Positions 24,724-33,756 are shown, numbered from the stretch's first letter. The stretch: DNA of 42,596 bases from Methylobacterium platani (GCF_001653715.1 NZ_LWHQ01000012.1:1-42596), one strand, 5' to 3'. The notes: a model not told the origin generated them from the sequence alone. Made by a program: numbers and translations.

Positions 24724-24800
24724 TGGTCGGAGTGGCAGGATTTGAACCTGCGACCCCCACGTCCCGAACGTGGTGCGCTACCAGACTGCGCTACACTCCG
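24724..24800 (-). tRNA. tRNA-Pro (anticodon CGG), copy 2
   Basis: All 77 bases are identical to the copy at 24562-24638, including the anticodon loop TTCGGGA, T-arm and encoded CCA. The two genes are in tandem on the minus strand, 85 bases apart, with this one nearest the promoter. Their flanks are not alike, so the duplicated block is limited to the tRNA itself. Confidence 0.96.
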
Positions 24801-24826
24801 AAGCCGGCCGCCGGCCGACGAGGGGG

Positions 24827-24855
24827 CTTATAGCGAGGCCTCCCGGGAGCCGCAA
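24827..24855 (-). promoter_or_regulatory. Likely promoter of the tRNA-Pro pair
   Basis: On the minus strand TTGCGG (24855-24850) and TATAAG (24832-24827) are separated by 17 bases. The -10 is a close match to TATAAT and lies 26 bases before the tRNA 5' end, a normal leader distance. The -35 is weaker. Confidence 0.45.
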
Positions 24856-25081
24856 GGCCGTTCGTGCCGGCAAGGCCGAGTTTCTTGGAGCCGGGTTCCG
24901 GTCGCGGGCGGTCCTTCGGTCCGGCGTTGCGGCCGCGGGCGCCGCCAAGGCGCCGCAAGGGGAGGAAGACCTTGCGCGATCCCGTCCCGCCCCCCATTCT
25001 CGCGCCCTGGACAAGGTCGGCCCCGGCGGGGTTGCGGATGGTGAGCCGGGGGGCGGTGTGAGCGAGGACGATCAGGCCGGG

Positions 25082-26731
25082 ATGGCGGAGCCGGGAGCGT
25101 CCCACTCCGCGGACGCTCCCTCGTTGGCGCATCTGAAGTCGGCGGTGATCCGCAAGCCCGGTCTCGACGACCGCGGCAGCGTGTTCTTCGCCGCCATCGA
25201 GATGACCCGGATGCCGATGATCCTGACCGATCCCCGGCAGCCCGACAATCCGATCGCGTTCGCCAACCGGGCGTTCCAGGACCTCACCGGCTACACGGAG
25301 GCTGAGCTCGTCGGCCGCAACTGCCGCTTCCTGCAGGGGCCCGAGACCAGCCGCGAGACGGTGGCCGAGCTGCGGCAGGCGGTCCAGGAGCGGCGGGCGA
25401 TCGCGACCGAGATCCTCAACTACAAGCGCGACGGCTCGCCGTTCTGGAACGGCATCTTCATCGGCCCGGTCTTCGACGAGGCCGGGGAGATCGTCTACTT
25501 CTTCGCCTCGCAGCTCGACGTGACCCGGCGGCGGGTATCCGAGCAGGCCTTCCGCCAGGCCCAGAAGATGGAGGCGATCGGCCAGCTCACCGCCGGCCTC
25601 GCGCACGACTTCAACAACCTGCTGCAGGTCGTCACGGGCAACCTCGAGATGGCGCAGGGCGCCGTCACCGGCGAGCGGGCGCAGCGCCAGCTCGCCAACG
25701 CGGCCGGCGCCGCGGAGCGCGGGGCGAAGCTGACGAAGCAGCTCCTGTCCTTCGCCCGCAAGGCGCGGCTCGAGCCGCGCTCGCTCAACCTCAACGCCCT
25801 GGTGCTCAACCTCGCCGAGGTGGCGGAGAGCACGCTCGGCAGCACCGTCTCGGTGCGCCTCGACCTGACCCCGCGGCTGCCGGCGGTCACCCTCGACCGC
25901 ACCAACCTCGAGATGGCGCTGCTCAACGTGCTCATCAACGCCCGCGACGCGATGCCGGCGGGCGGCACGGTGACGATCGCGACCGCCTCGGTCCACGTCA
26001 ACGGCAACGGCCGGGCCCGCAACCTGCCGCCCGGCGACTACGTCGCCCTGCGGGTGCGCGACGAGGGGGAGGGGATGCCGCCCCACGTCGCCGAACGGGC
26101 GACCGAGCCGTTCTTCTCGACCAAGGGCCCCGGCAAGGGCACCGGCCTCGGGCTGGCCATGGCGCACGGCTTCGTGCAGCAATCCCGCGGCCGGCTCGAG
26201 ATCGAGAGCCGGCCCAGGACCGACGGCGGCGACGGCGGCACCACCATCACGATGCTGTTTCCGGCCGGCCATGGCACGGCCGCCGAGGAGGAGCCCGCCG
26301 AGCAGAAGGCGATCCTGCGGCGCGGCGACGAGACCGTGCTGGTGGTCGAGGACAGCGACGACGTGCGGGCGCTCGCCCGCGAGTATCTCGAGAGCCTGGG
26401 CTACCGGGTGCTGGCCGCCCGCAACGGCGAGGAGGCCCTGGGTGTCCTGGGGTGCGAGGAGCGGATCGACCTCCTGTTCTCCGACATCGTGATGCCGGGC
26501 AGCGTCAACGGCCTGGTCCTGGCCGAGCGGGCCCGGACGCTGCGGCCGACCCTGCCGGTGCTGCTGACCACCGGCTACAACGAGGACCTGGTGGCCGAGG
26601 GCCCCGCGACCCCGACCATGGACGTCCTCGGCAAGCCCTACCGCAAGGCCGAGCTCGCCGACCGGATCCGCTCCGCCCTCGATCGCGGCGCCCGGGCGAT
26701 GCCGGCCCCCGGCGAACCGCATCACGGCTGA
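25082..26731 (+). CDS. LOV-domain hybrid histidine kinase (blue-light sensor)
   Basis: A 549-residue soluble sensor. The N-terminal LOV/PAS domain (about 35-150) has the photo-adduct cysteine Cys81 in GRNCRFLQGPETS and the flavin-contacting Gln144 in FFASQLDVT, so it should bind FMN and respond to blue light. The kinase core has His175 in GLAHDFNNLL, N-box NVLINARDAM, and G-boxes DEGEGMP and GKGTGLGLAM. The C-terminal receiver has VVEDSDD, phospho-acceptor Asp468 in LLFSDIVMPG and Lys518 in LGKPY. There is no output domain, so phosphate must pass to another protein. The ATG at 25082 is preferred; GTG 25058 would add 8 residues. No partner regulator is adjacent. Confidence 0.92.
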   Translation: MAEPGASHSADAPSLAHLKSAVIRKPGLDDRGSVFFAAIEMTRMPMILTDPRQPDNPIAFANRAFQDLTGYTEAELVGRNCRFLQGPETSRETVAELRQAVQERRAIATEILNYKRDGSPFWNGIFIGPVFDEAGEIVYFFASQLDVTRRRVSEQAFRQAQKMEAIGQLTAGLAHDFNNLLQVVTGNLEMAQGAVTGERAQRQLANAAGAAERGAKLTKQLLSFARKARLEPRSLNLNALVLNLAEVAESTLGSTVSVRLDLTPRLPAVTLDRTNLEMALLNVLINARDAMPAGGTVTIATASVHVNGNGRARNLPPGDYVALRVRDEGEGMPPHVAERATEPFFSTKGPGKGTGLGLAMAHGFVQQSRGRLEIESRPRTDGGDGGTTITMLFPAGHGTAAEEEPAEQKAILRRGDETVLVVEDSDDVRALAREYLESLGYRVLAARNGEEALGVLGCEERIDLLFSDIVMPGSVNGLVLAERARTLRPTLPVLLTTGYNEDLVAEGPATPTMDVLGKPYRKAELADRIRSALDRGARAMPAPGEPHHG

Positions 26732-26832
26732 GGATCTCGCCCGGGGGATCGCCGCACGGCGGATCCTGTCGTCACCTCGCTGACATGGGTGATGCGCCAG
26801 AACGGCCGCGCCCGTTCTCCGCGAGGATCTCC

Positions 26833-28215
26833 ATGCCGCGCCGTTCGCTTCTCGTCCTCACGCTCCTGATGTCCGGCGCTTCCGCCGCCGTGGCGCAAGC
26901 CCCTCAGGCCCCGCAAGCCCCGCAGGCCTCGCCCCGATCCTTCCCCGCGACCCTCGCCGGCCACGCCGTGCTGCCGGCCGACAGCGTCGCGCCGCTGCCG
27001 GCGGATGCGCCCGGGGACCTCGCCACCCCGGGCAAGTTCACCACCGGCCGCCGGGTCGATGCGGTGGGCACGGTCGAGGCGCAGTCGATGGGCCGCGCCA
27101 CCAGCATGAAGCTGCCGCTCAAGGGGCAGCCGCTCCAGGGCCATTCCGGCATCAAGCACATGGCGGACGGCACCTACTGGGTGCTCACCGACAACGGCTT
27201 CGGCACCAAGGCGAATTCGCCCGACGCGATGCTGTACCTCAACCATTACCGGATCGACTTCGGGACCGGCGGCGTCGAGCGCCTGGAGACGATCTACCTG
27301 CGCGATCCGGACAGGAAGGTGCCGTTCCGCATCGCCAACGAGGCGACGGAGAGCCGCTATCTCACCGGCAGCGACTTCGACCCCGAGAGCTTCCAGTTCG
27401 TCGGCGACGAGATCTGGATCGGCGACGAGTTCGGCCCGTTCCTCATCAAGGCCGACCGCAAGGGCCGGGTCCAGGCGGTGTTCGACACCCTGGCTTCGGC
27501 CAAGCCGGTCCGCTCTCCCGACAACCCGGCAGTGACGACTCCGGCCGCGCCCGGCGGCGCGGTGGTCTTCAACGCTCGCCGCTCGAAGGGCTTCGAGGGC
27601 ATGGCGGCGTCGCCCGACGGCAGCCGGCTCTACGCGCTCCTCGAAGGCCCGCTCTGGGACGCCGACGCGAAGGCCTTCGAGACGCATGACGGCCGCACGG
27701 TGCTGCGCATCCTCGAGTTCGACACCAAGGCCGAGGCCTGGACCGGCCGCTCGTGGCTCTACCCGCTGGAGCAGGCCGGCAACGCCATCGGCGACTTCAA
27801 CCTGGTCGACGGGACGACCGGCCTGATCATCGAGCGCGACGACGGCGAGGGCACCGCCGACCGCGCCTGCCCGGAGGGCCAGAAGGGGCCGGACTGTTTC
27901 TCGGTGCCGGCCAAGTTCAAGCGGATCTACAAGGTCGAGATGACCGACGCCAACCAGGGCGGTCCGGTGCGCAAGATCGGCTTCATCGACCTGATGCGCA
28001 TCGCCGACCCGGACAAGAAGGCCCGCAAGCCGCTCACCGACGGCGCGCTCGCGATGCCGTTCTTGACGATCGAGAACGTCGACAAGGTCGACGACACCCA
28101 CATCGTCGTCGGCAACGACAACAACCTGCCGTTCTCCGCCAGCCGCGACCCGCATGCGGTCGACGACAACGAGTTCGTGCTGCTGGAGGTGGGGGAGTTC
28201 CTGAAGGCGAAGTAA
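26833..28215 (+). CDS. Exported esterase-like activity of phytase family protein
   Basis: A 460-residue exported protein of the 'esterase-like activity of phytase' family (beta-propeller, PF13449 type). Residues 1-22 are a signal peptide (MPRRSLLVLTLLMSGASAAV), followed by a short APQ repeat. Recognisable blocks are QGHSGIKHMADGTYWVLTDN, SDFDPESFQFVGDEIWIGDE, GFEGMAASPDGSRLYALLEG and the C-terminal IVVGNDNNLPFS. It probably acts in the periplasm on phosphate esters, but few members have been tested, and some may only be structural propellers. It begins 101 bases after the LOV kinase; a functional link is not shown. Confidence 0.88.
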   Translation: MPRRSLLVLTLLMSGASAAVAQAPQAPQAPQASPRSFPATLAGHAVLPADSVAPLPADAPGDLATPGKFTTGRRVDAVGTVEAQSMGRATSMKLPLKGQPLQGHSGIKHMADGTYWVLTDNGFGTKANSPDAMLYLNHYRIDFGTGGVERLETIYLRDPDRKVPFRIANEATESRYLTGSDFDPESFQFVGDEIWIGDEFGPFLIKADRKGRVQAVFDTLASAKPVRSPDNPAVTTPAAPGGAVVFNARRSKGFEGMAASPDGSRLYALLEGPLWDADAKAFETHDGRTVLRILEFDTKAEAWTGRSWLYPLEQAGNAIGDFNLVDGTTGLIIERDDGEGTADRACPEGQKGPDCFSVPAKFKRIYKVEMTDANQGGPVRKIGFIDLMRIADPDKKARKPLTDGALAMPFLTIENVDKVDDTHIVVGNDNNLPFSASRDPHAVDDNEFVLLEVGEFLKAK

Positions 28216-28223
28216 GGGGGACG

Positions 28224-28255
28224 GCGCCCCGTATCCCGGATGAGATGCGGGGCGC
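28224..28255. terminator. Bidirectional hairpin between convergent genes
   Basis: GCGCCCCG at 28224-28231 pairs perfectly with CGGGGCGC at 28248-28255 across a 16-base loop whose first bases can extend the stem by A-T and G-T pairs. It lies 8 bases past the phytase-like stop and 20 bases past the end of the convergent DUF333 gene. Confidence 0.65.
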
Positions 28256-28275
28256 TCGACGTGAGCGCGCGATCG

Positions 28276-28656
28276 TCAGCGCACCATCTGACGGCTGCTG
28301 CGAAAGAGCTGCCACTCCTCGACGACGCGGCCATCGGGCAGGTGGCAGAAGGCAGGCTGACCCGGGATGTCCTGGCGCAGCTCGAGACGCCCGCCGGCGG
28401 AGGCGCAGTAGGCCGAGGCCGGGTTGCCGCCGCCGCCGACAGGCGCCGCGCGGTTCGCGCCGCGGAACAGCTGCCACTCCTCGACGACGCGCCCGTCGGG
28501 CAGGTGGCAGAAGCCGGCCTGGCCCCCGGGACCCTGGCGCATCTCGAGGCGCCCGCCGACGGACGTGCAATAGGCCGAGGCGGGGTTGCCCATGGCCCAG
28601 GCCTGGGGCGCACCGGCGGCGACGGTGAGCAGAATGGCGGCAAACAACGACTTCAC
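28276..28656 (-). CDS. Exported protein with two tandem DUF333 repeats
   Basis: A 126-residue protein: signal peptide (about 1-21, ending QAWA), then two DUF333 units at residues 24-65 and 78-119 joined by a glycine-rich linker. Each reads NPASAYC...GGRLE.RQ...G...FCHLPDGRVVEEWQLFR; 34 of 42 positions are identical, so the duplication is recent or strongly selected. Each unit has two cysteines, likely one disulfide per unit. DUF333 proteins such as E. coli YoaF are small envelope proteins of unknown function. The start is GTG at 28656 with AGGAGAG a few bases upstream. A hairpin (28669-28689) lies just ahead of the ribosome-binding site. Confidence 0.88.
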   Translation of the reverse strand: MKSLFAAILLTVAAGAPQAWAMGNPASAYCTSVGGRLEMRQGPGGQAGFCHLPDGRVVEEWQLFRGANRAAPVGGGGNPASAYCASAGGRLELRQDIPGQPAFCHLPDGRVVEEWQLFRSSRQMVR

Positions 28657-28668
28657 GGCTCTCTCCTG

Positions 28669-28689
28669 ATCCCGTGTCCGGCACGGGAT
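28669..28689. terminator. 8-bp hairpin after livF, upstream of the DUF333 gene
   Basis: ATCCCGTG at 28669-28676 pairs perfectly with CACGGGAT at 28682-28689 around TCCGG. It lies 55 bases beyond the livF stop and immediately before the ribosome-binding site of the DUF333 gene on the same strand, so it may end the liv transcript or control the next gene. Confidence 0.5.
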
Positions 28690-28744
28690 AGCGCGAGCCC
28701 GATGAACCGGCGGTGACGCAAGGTCGTCCCGCCGGCCCTCCTCG

Positions 28745-29467
28745 TCAGTGCCCGCCGCCGAGATACGCCGCCTGCACCTGCGGATCGGTGCGCAATTGCG
28801 CCGCCGGGCCCTGGAAGCGGATGCGGCCGTTCTCGAGCACGTAGGCGTGGTCGGCGACGCCGAGCGCCGCCATGGCGAACTGCTCGACGAGGAGCATCGT
28901 CACCTGCTCCTCCTTCAGCCGGCGGATGATGCGGAACACCTCCTCGACCAGCTTCGGGGCGAGGCCCATCGAGGGCTCGTCGAGGAGCAGGATCTCGGGC
29001 CGCAGCATCAGGGCGCGGCCCATGGCGAGCATCTGCTGCTCGCCGCCGGACAGGGTGCCGGCGAGCTGGGTGCGGCGCTCGCGCAGCCGCGGGAACAGCG
29101 TGTAGGCCCGCTCCCGGTCGGCGTTGACGTCGCCCTTCGGCCGCGAGCCGGTGAGGCGCGGGAAGGCGCCGAGCGTCAGGTTGTCCTCGACCGAGAGGGT
29201 CGGGAAGACGCGCCGCCCCTCGGGCGAGTGGGCGAGCCCGGTGCGGGCGACGTCGTGGCTCTCGAGGCCGCCGATCTCGCGGCCGTTGAGCTTGATCGAG
29301 CCGGCGCGCGGCTTGATCATGCCCGACAAGGCCCGCATCGTGGTGGTCTTGCCGGCCCCGTTCGAGCCGATCAGGGTGACGACCTGGCCCTTCGGCACCG
29401 TGAAGGTGAGGCCGTGCAGGACCTCGATCTGGCCGTAGCCGGCCGACAGGCCGCTGACATCGAGCAT
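28745..29467 (-). CDS. livF: Branched-chain amino acid ABC transporter ATPase LivF
   Basis: A 240-residue ABC ATPase, last gene of the liv operon, energising uptake of leucine, isoleucine, valine or related compounds. Walker A is GSNGAGKTT (34-42), the signature LSGGEQQM, Walker B ILLLDEPSMGLAP, and the H-loop lies in LLVEQFA; the last two patterns are typical of LivF. The ATG at 29467 with GGAG 8 bases upstream is preferred to a TTG at 29491. It begins 4 bases after the stop of the fused livM-livG gene. Confidence 0.95.
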   Translation of the reverse strand: MLDVSGLSAGYGQIEVLHGLTFTVPKGQVVTLIGSNGAGKTTTMRALSGMIKPRAGSIKLNGREIGGLESHDVARTGLAHSPEGRRVFPTLSVEDNLTLGAFPRLTGSRPKGDVNADRERAYTLFPRLRERRTQLAGTLSGGEQQMLAMGRALMLRPEILLLDEPSMGLAPKLVEEVFRIIRRLKEEQVTMLLVEQFAMAALGVADHAYVLENGRIRFQGPAAQLRTDPQVQAAYLGGGH

Positions 29468-29471
29468 CTCG

Positions 29472-31526
29472 TTACTCCGCGGCGTCGGCAACCGGGCTGC
29501 CGAGATAGGCTTCGATGACCTTGGGGTCGGACTGGACCTCGCGGGCGCCGCCTTCCGCGATCTTGTGGCCGAAATCGAGTACGCTGACGCGGTCGCACAG
29601 CCCCATCACCACGTCCATGTGGTGCTCTATCAGGATCACCGTGATGCCGGCGTCGCGGATCTTGCGGATGATCAGCGTCAGCTCGGCGATGTCCGGGGCG
29701 GTCAGGCCGGCGGCCGGCTCGTCGAGGAGGAGGAGGACCGGATCGAGCGCCAGCGCCCGGCCGATCTCGAGGAGGCGCTGCTTGCCGTAGGGCAGGTTGC
29801 GCGCCTCGATCTGGGCCAGAGGCCCGAGGCCGACGAAGTCGAGGATCGCCATGGCGCGGGCCCGGGCCTCGCGCTCCTCGCGCCTCCGCCGGGGCGTGCC
29901 GAGGATGGCGTCGAACAGCGTGCCCTGGAAGCTGTGGTGCAGGCCGACCAGCACGTTCTCCAGCGCGGTCATCTCGCGGAAGAGCTGGACGTTCTGGAAG
30001 GTGCGGGCGACGCCCGAGAGCGCGATCTCGGACGGCGTGCGGCCGTCGAGGCGCTTGGCGGCATCCGTGCCGGTCGCGAGCGAGACGCCGCCCGCGGTCG
30101 GCCGGTAGATGCCGGTGAGCACGTTCATCATCGTGCTCTTGCCCGAGCCGTTCGGGCCGATCAGCCCGTGGATCGTGCCCGGCCGCACCGCGAGGTCGAC
30201 CTCGTTGAGGGCCTTGAGGCCGCCGAACTGCATCACCGCGCGCTCGACCTTGAGCAGCGGGTCGGCGCCGGAGCGGCCGCCCTGGCGGATCAGCGCCTCG
30301 CCGGAGGCCGCGAGCGCCTGGGTCGCCCCGGTATGGGCCGGGCGCAGGAAGGGCAGCTTCTCGCGCAGGAAACCGACGATGCCGTCCGGCAGGTAGTAGA
30401 CCACGAACAGGATCATCAGGCCGAAGACGGTGAGGCGGAAATCCGTCACCGAGTCCATCGCCAGCGTCGCCGGGAAGAAGGCGAGGCAGAGCGCGCCCGG
30501 GATGAGGAGCGTCATCCGGTCGTCGCGGCGGCGCAGGAAGGCGAGGCCGACCACGACGACGGCCAGGGCCGCGATGATGCCCGCCATGATCCGCACGAGG
30601 CCGATATCGGCCAGGATGTTCGGCATCATCACGATGATCGCGGCGCCGATCAGCGGCCCGGAGCGGGACTTGCGCCCGCCCATGGTGACGGCGAGCAGGA
30701 ACAGCACCGTCAGCTCGAAGCCGTAGGAGTTCGGCGCGACGTAGCGCTCCGACCAGGCGAACAGCGCGCCGGCCAGGCCCGCGAGCGCCGCCGAGATCAC
30801 GAAGGCGTAGACCTTGTAGCGGTAGACGCTGACGCCCATGCAGTCGCAGGCGATCGGCGAGTCGCGCAGGGCCTCGAAGGCGCGGCCGAAGGGCGAGCGC
30901 ACCACCCGGTTGACCACCAGGATGGTGGCCAGCAGGCAGGCGCAGACGAGGTAGTAGAATTCGAGCTTGCGGCCGGCCGCCCCCCAGGGCGCCTGCATGC
31001 CGATCAGCGAGAAGTCGAGGACGCGGGCCGGCGGCAGGGTGATGCCGAGGGGGCCGTTGGTCAGATCGGTCATCTCGTTGATGAAGATCTGGATGATGGT
31101 GCCGAAGGCGAGCGTCACCATCGCGAGGTAGGGCCCGCTGACCCGCAGCGCCGGAATCGCCAGCAGCAGGCCGAACCCCGCCGTGACGCCGATGCCGGCG
31201 AGCAGCCCGAACCAGAGCCCGAGCTTGAACTTGAGGAACAGCACCGCCGCCGCGTAGGCGCCGATGCCGAACAGGCCGGCATGTCCCAGCGAGACCTGGC
31301 CGGTATAGCCGACCACGATGTCGAGGCCGAGGATCAGGATCGCGTAGATCGCGATCACCACCAGCAGGTGGATGTAGTACTGGCTGGTGACGACGTGCGG
31401 GAAGGCCGCCAGGAAGACGACCAGACAGACGGCGCCGAGGAGGCCGACGAAGCGGCCGAGCCCGGCTTGGGGGACCGGCGGGGCGGTTTGCCGGGCCAGC
31501 GCCGGCGCGGAGGCGGACTGCGCCAT
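29472..31526 (-). CDS. Fused ABC permease-ATPase (LivM-LivG)
   Basis: A single 684-residue frame joins a LivM permease to a LivG ATPase. The permease (about 25-385) has roughly ten helices and the LivM signature [20 protein letters not shown], and later [15 protein letters not shown]. After a linker of about 35 residues comes the ATPase: Walker [10 protein letters not shown] (457-465), Q-loop Gln511, signature [16 protein letters not shown] and Walker [13 protein letters not shown] (Asp602-Glu603). Signature LPYGKQ departs from the common LSYGQQ but still has the glycine. The ATG at 31526 has no strong ribosome-binding site. Its stop lies 4 bases before livF. Such fusions occur in other Rhizobiales-type operons. 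Confidence 0.93.
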   Translation of the reverse strand: MAQSASAPALARQTAPPVPQAGLGRFVGLLGAVCLVVFLAAFPHVVTSQYYIHLLVVIAIYAILILGLDIVVGYTGQVSLGHAGLFGIGAYAAAVLFLKFKLGLWFGLLAGIGVTAGFGLLLAIPALRVSGPYLAMVTLAFGTIIQIFINEMTDLTNGPLGITLPPARVLDFSLIGMQAPWGAAGRKLEFYYLVCACLLATILVVNRVVRSPFGRAFEALRDSPIACDCMGVSVYRYKVYAFVISAALAGLAGALFAWSERYVAPNSYGFELTVLFLLAVTMGGRKSRSGPLIGAAIIVMMPNILADIGLVRIMAGIIAALAVVVVGLAFLRRRDDRMTLLIPGALCLAFFPATLAMDSVTDFRLTVFGLMILFVVYYLPDGIVGFLREKLPFLRPAHTGATQALAASGEALIRQGGRSGADPLLKVERAVMQFGGLKALNEVDLAVRPGTIHGLIGPNGSGKSTMMNVLTGIYRPTAGGVSLATGTDAAKRLDGRTPSEIALSGVARTFQNVQLFREMTALENVLVGLHHSFQGTLFDAILGTPRRRREEREARARAMAILDFVGLGPLAQIEARNLPYGKQRLLEIGRALALDPVLLLLDEPAAGLTAPDIAELTLIIRKIRDAGITVILIEHHMDVVMGLCDRVSVLDFGHKIAEGGAREVQSDPKVIEAYLGSPVADAAE

Positions 31527-31606
31527 GATCGTGAGGAACCCTGGACGAGACGGGGGCGACGAGGCCGCTCCCGCGATCCGGGGAGCGGCGCCAGGCGGAA
31601 ACGGAG

Positions 31607-32479
31607 TCAGACCTTCTTGATCACGGCCTTGCCGAACAGGCCGACCGGGCGCACCGCCAGCACGGCGAGCAGCAGGATCAGGCCGGGCACGTCCTTGTAG
31701 CCGGTCGAGATGTAGAAGCCGGTCATGGTCTCGGCGACGCCGAGGATCAGCCCGCCGACGATCACGCCGAGGCCGGATTCGAGGCCGCCGATGATGGCGA
31801 CCGCGAAGGCCTTGAGCGCCAGCACCGAGCCCATCGTGGCGCCGGTCAGCGTCACGGGGGCGACGAGCACGCCCGCAAAGGCCGCGGTCATGGCGCTGAT
31901 CGAGTAGGACAGGGTGATGACCTTCTGGGTGTTGATGCCCATCAGCCCGGCGGCGTCGATGTCGTTCGAGGTCGCCACCACCGCCTTGCCCCAGATCGAG
32001 CGGCGGTTGAACACCTCGACCGCGAGCATCATCAGCAGCGCGCCGCCGACGATCATCAGCTCCATCGGCAGCACCCGGACCCCGCCGAGGGTGATCGCGG
32101 TCTCCGGCAGCGGCGAGGGGAACTTGAGGTCGTCGCGGCCCCAGATGTTCTCGGCGACGTTCTTGAAGATGATGCCGAGCGCGATGGTGGCCATGATCCA
32201 CCCGTACTCGGACTTGATCTTCACCGCCGGGCGCACGCCGAGCCGCTCGACCACCGCGCCGAGCGCGAAGCCGAAGACGAGCACGAGCGGCAGCATCAGC
32301 CAGTAGCCGGTGAACGGCACCAGCGTCAGGCCGAACAGGGCGCCGAGCATCAGCGCCTCGCCCTGGCCGAAATTCAGGGTCTTCGAGGTCGCGAAGGTGA
32401 GCTGGTAGCCGAACGCGATCGCGGCGTAGATCATGCCGACGGCGACGCCGCTCGCCATGAGCTGAAGGAAGATGTGCAT
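31607..32479 (-). CDS. livH: Branched-chain amino acid ABC transporter permease LivH
   Basis: A 290-residue inner-membrane permease with about eight helices. Typical LivH patterns are FLQLMASGVAVGMIYAAIAFG at the start, FGQGEALMLGA, ATSNDIDAAGLMGINTQKVI (the cytoplasmic coupling loop) and GLESGLGVIVGGLILG. It pairs with the LivM half of the next gene to form the membrane channel. The ATG at 32479 is 62 bases after livK; a strong hairpin fills the gap. The following fused gene begins 80 bases downstream. Confidence 0.94.
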   Translation of the reverse strand: MHIFLQLMASGVAVGMIYAAIAFGYQLTFATSKTLNFGQGEALMLGALFGLTLVPFTGYWLMLPLVLVFGFALGAVVERLGVRPAVKIKSEYGWIMATIALGIIFKNVAENIWGRDDLKFPSPLPETAITLGGVRVLPMELMIVGGALLMMLAVEVFNRRSIWGKAVVATSNDIDAAGLMGINTQKVITLSYSISAMTAAFAGVLVAPVTLTGATMGSVLALKAFAVAIIGGLESGLGVIVGGLILGVAETMTGFYISTGYKDVPGLILLLAVLAVRPVGLFGKAVIKKV

Positions 32480-32504
32480 GGGGAGGCGGCTCGTCTCGAC
32501 GGGC

Positions 32505-32531
32505 GGTCCCCGCGCCTCATGCGCGGGGACC
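32505..32531 (-). terminator. 11-bp hairpin between livK and livH
   Basis: GGTCCCCGCGC at 32505-32515 pairs perfectly with GCGCGGGGACC at 32521-32531 around a 5-base loop, within the livK-livH gap. Placed after the binding-protein gene, it may partly stop transcription or protect the livK mRNA, so that binding protein outnumbers permease, as is common in such operons. Confidence 0.6.
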
Positions 32532-32541
32532 GGTTGCGACC

Positions 32542-33756
32542 TCAGTTCGAGGCCTTCTCCTTGACGCGGACGACGCCGGCATTCTTGGCGTCCTCGTCCT
32601 TGGCGTAGACGATCTTGCCGTCCTGGACACGCCCGAACACCACCATGTTGCGGCTGATGGCGTTGTGGTCCTTAGGGGTGAACGGCTTGTCGTAGGTGGT
32701 GACCACGCCCTCGACCTTGCTGTTCAGGTCCTCGAGCGCGGCGCGCACCTTCGGGCCGTCGGTGGTGCCGGCCTGCTTGATCGCGGCGGCCAGCAGGTAG
32801 ACCGAGTCGTACCCTTGAGCGCCCGCCACCGGGGTCGGGATCTTGTTCACCTTGAAGCTCGCATAGTAGCCGTCGAGGAAGGACTTGCGCTTCGGCAGCG
32901 TCTTATCCTCGATGAAGGTCTGGGGCATGATCACGCCGTTGCCGTTCGCCCCGGCGATGTCGATGAAGCTCTGCATCGAGGCCGGCCACGAGGCGATCAT
33001 CGGCACCTTCCAGCCGAGCTTGGACATGCCGTTGGCGATCTGGGCCAGCTCCGGGCCGATGCCGTAGGCGAGGATCACGTCCGCGCCCGCCGCCTGCGAC
33101 TTCAGCAACTGGGGCGTCATGTCGACGTCCTTGATGTTGAACTTCTCCACCGCGACCGGCTTCACGCCCTTGGCCTTGAGGTACTTCTCGAGGTCCTCGC
33201 GGCCGAGCTGGCCGTAATTGGTCGAGTCGGCTAGGATCGCGATCTTCTTGAAGCCCTGCGCGATCGCCTCGTCGGCCATCATGCCGGCCTGCAGCACGTC
33301 GTAGGCCGAGGTGCGGAAGACGTAGTTGTTGTCGTAGTCCGGCGGGTTGAACTGGTTGGTGATCACGGTGCCGGTGGCGACGTTGTTGATCACCGGGATC
33401 TCGGCCTCCTGGTAGAAGCGCTGGGCGGCGAGCGCCACGCCGGTGTTGATGAAGCCCAGCGTCGCGACGACCTTCTCCTTGTTGATCAGCTCCTGGGCGA
33501 CCTGCGACCCGACCTCGTTCTTGGCCTCGTCGTCGCGCTCCACGAGCTGGATCTGGCGCCCGAGCACGCCGCCGTTCTTGTTGATCTCCTCGGCGGCGAG
33601 CCGCACGCCGTCGCGCATCGAGACGCCCATCGAGGAGGAGCCGCCGGTATAGGGGCCGGTCACGCCGATCTTGATCGGGTCGGCCGCCAGGGCCGGGACC
33701 GCGAAGGCGGTCGCGCAGGCGAGCGCCGCCGCGAGAGCGGTCAGGGATGAGCGCAT
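32542..33756 (-). CDS. livK: Periplasmic branched-chain amino acid-binding protein (LivJ/LivK type)
   Basis: A 404-residue substrate-binding protein of the type 1 periplasmic fold. Residues 1-24 are a signal peptide (MRSSLTALAAALACATAFAV, ending ALAA). The mature protein begins DPIKIGVTGPYTGGSSSMGV, the ligand-contact loop of this family, followed by GVRLAAEEINKNGGVLGRQI. It is first in the operon, with GGAGGA about 7 bases ahead of the ATG at 33756. The true ligand may be a branched-chain amino acid, an amide or urea-like compound; the family is broad and the sequence does not decide. Confidence 0.94.
   Translation of the reverse strand: MRSSLTALAAALACATAFAVPALAADPIKIGVTGPYTGGSSSMGVSMRDGVRLAAEEINKNGGVLGRQIQLVERDDEAKNEVGSQVAQELINKEKVVATLGFINTGVALAAQRFYQEAEIPVINNVATGTVITNQFNPPDYDNNYVFRTSAYDVLQAGMMADEAIAQGFKKIAILADSTNYGQLGREDLEKYLKAKGVKPVAVEKFNIKDVDMTPQLLKSQAAGADVILAYGIGPELAQIANGMSKLGWKVPMIASWPASMQSFIDIAGANGNGVIMPQTFIEDKTLPKRKSFLDGYYASFKVNKIPTPVAGAQGYDSVYLLAAAIKQAGTTDGPKVRAALEDLNSKVEGVVTTYDKPFTPKDHNAISRNMVVFGRVQDGKIVYAKDEDAKNAGVVRVKEKASN

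Noticed and set aside
24561..24833. Plus-strand frame reading VGVAGFEPATPTSRTWCATR across the tRNA genes, repeated twice
   Set aside because: It is the antisense translation of the two tRNA-Pro genes, a well-known false protein. The sequence is fully explained by the tRNA structure.
29565..31700. 711-residue plus-strand frame opposite the liv permease-ATPase gene
   Set aside because: The opposite strand encodes clear LivM and LivG motifs. This frame has none and shows shadow composition.
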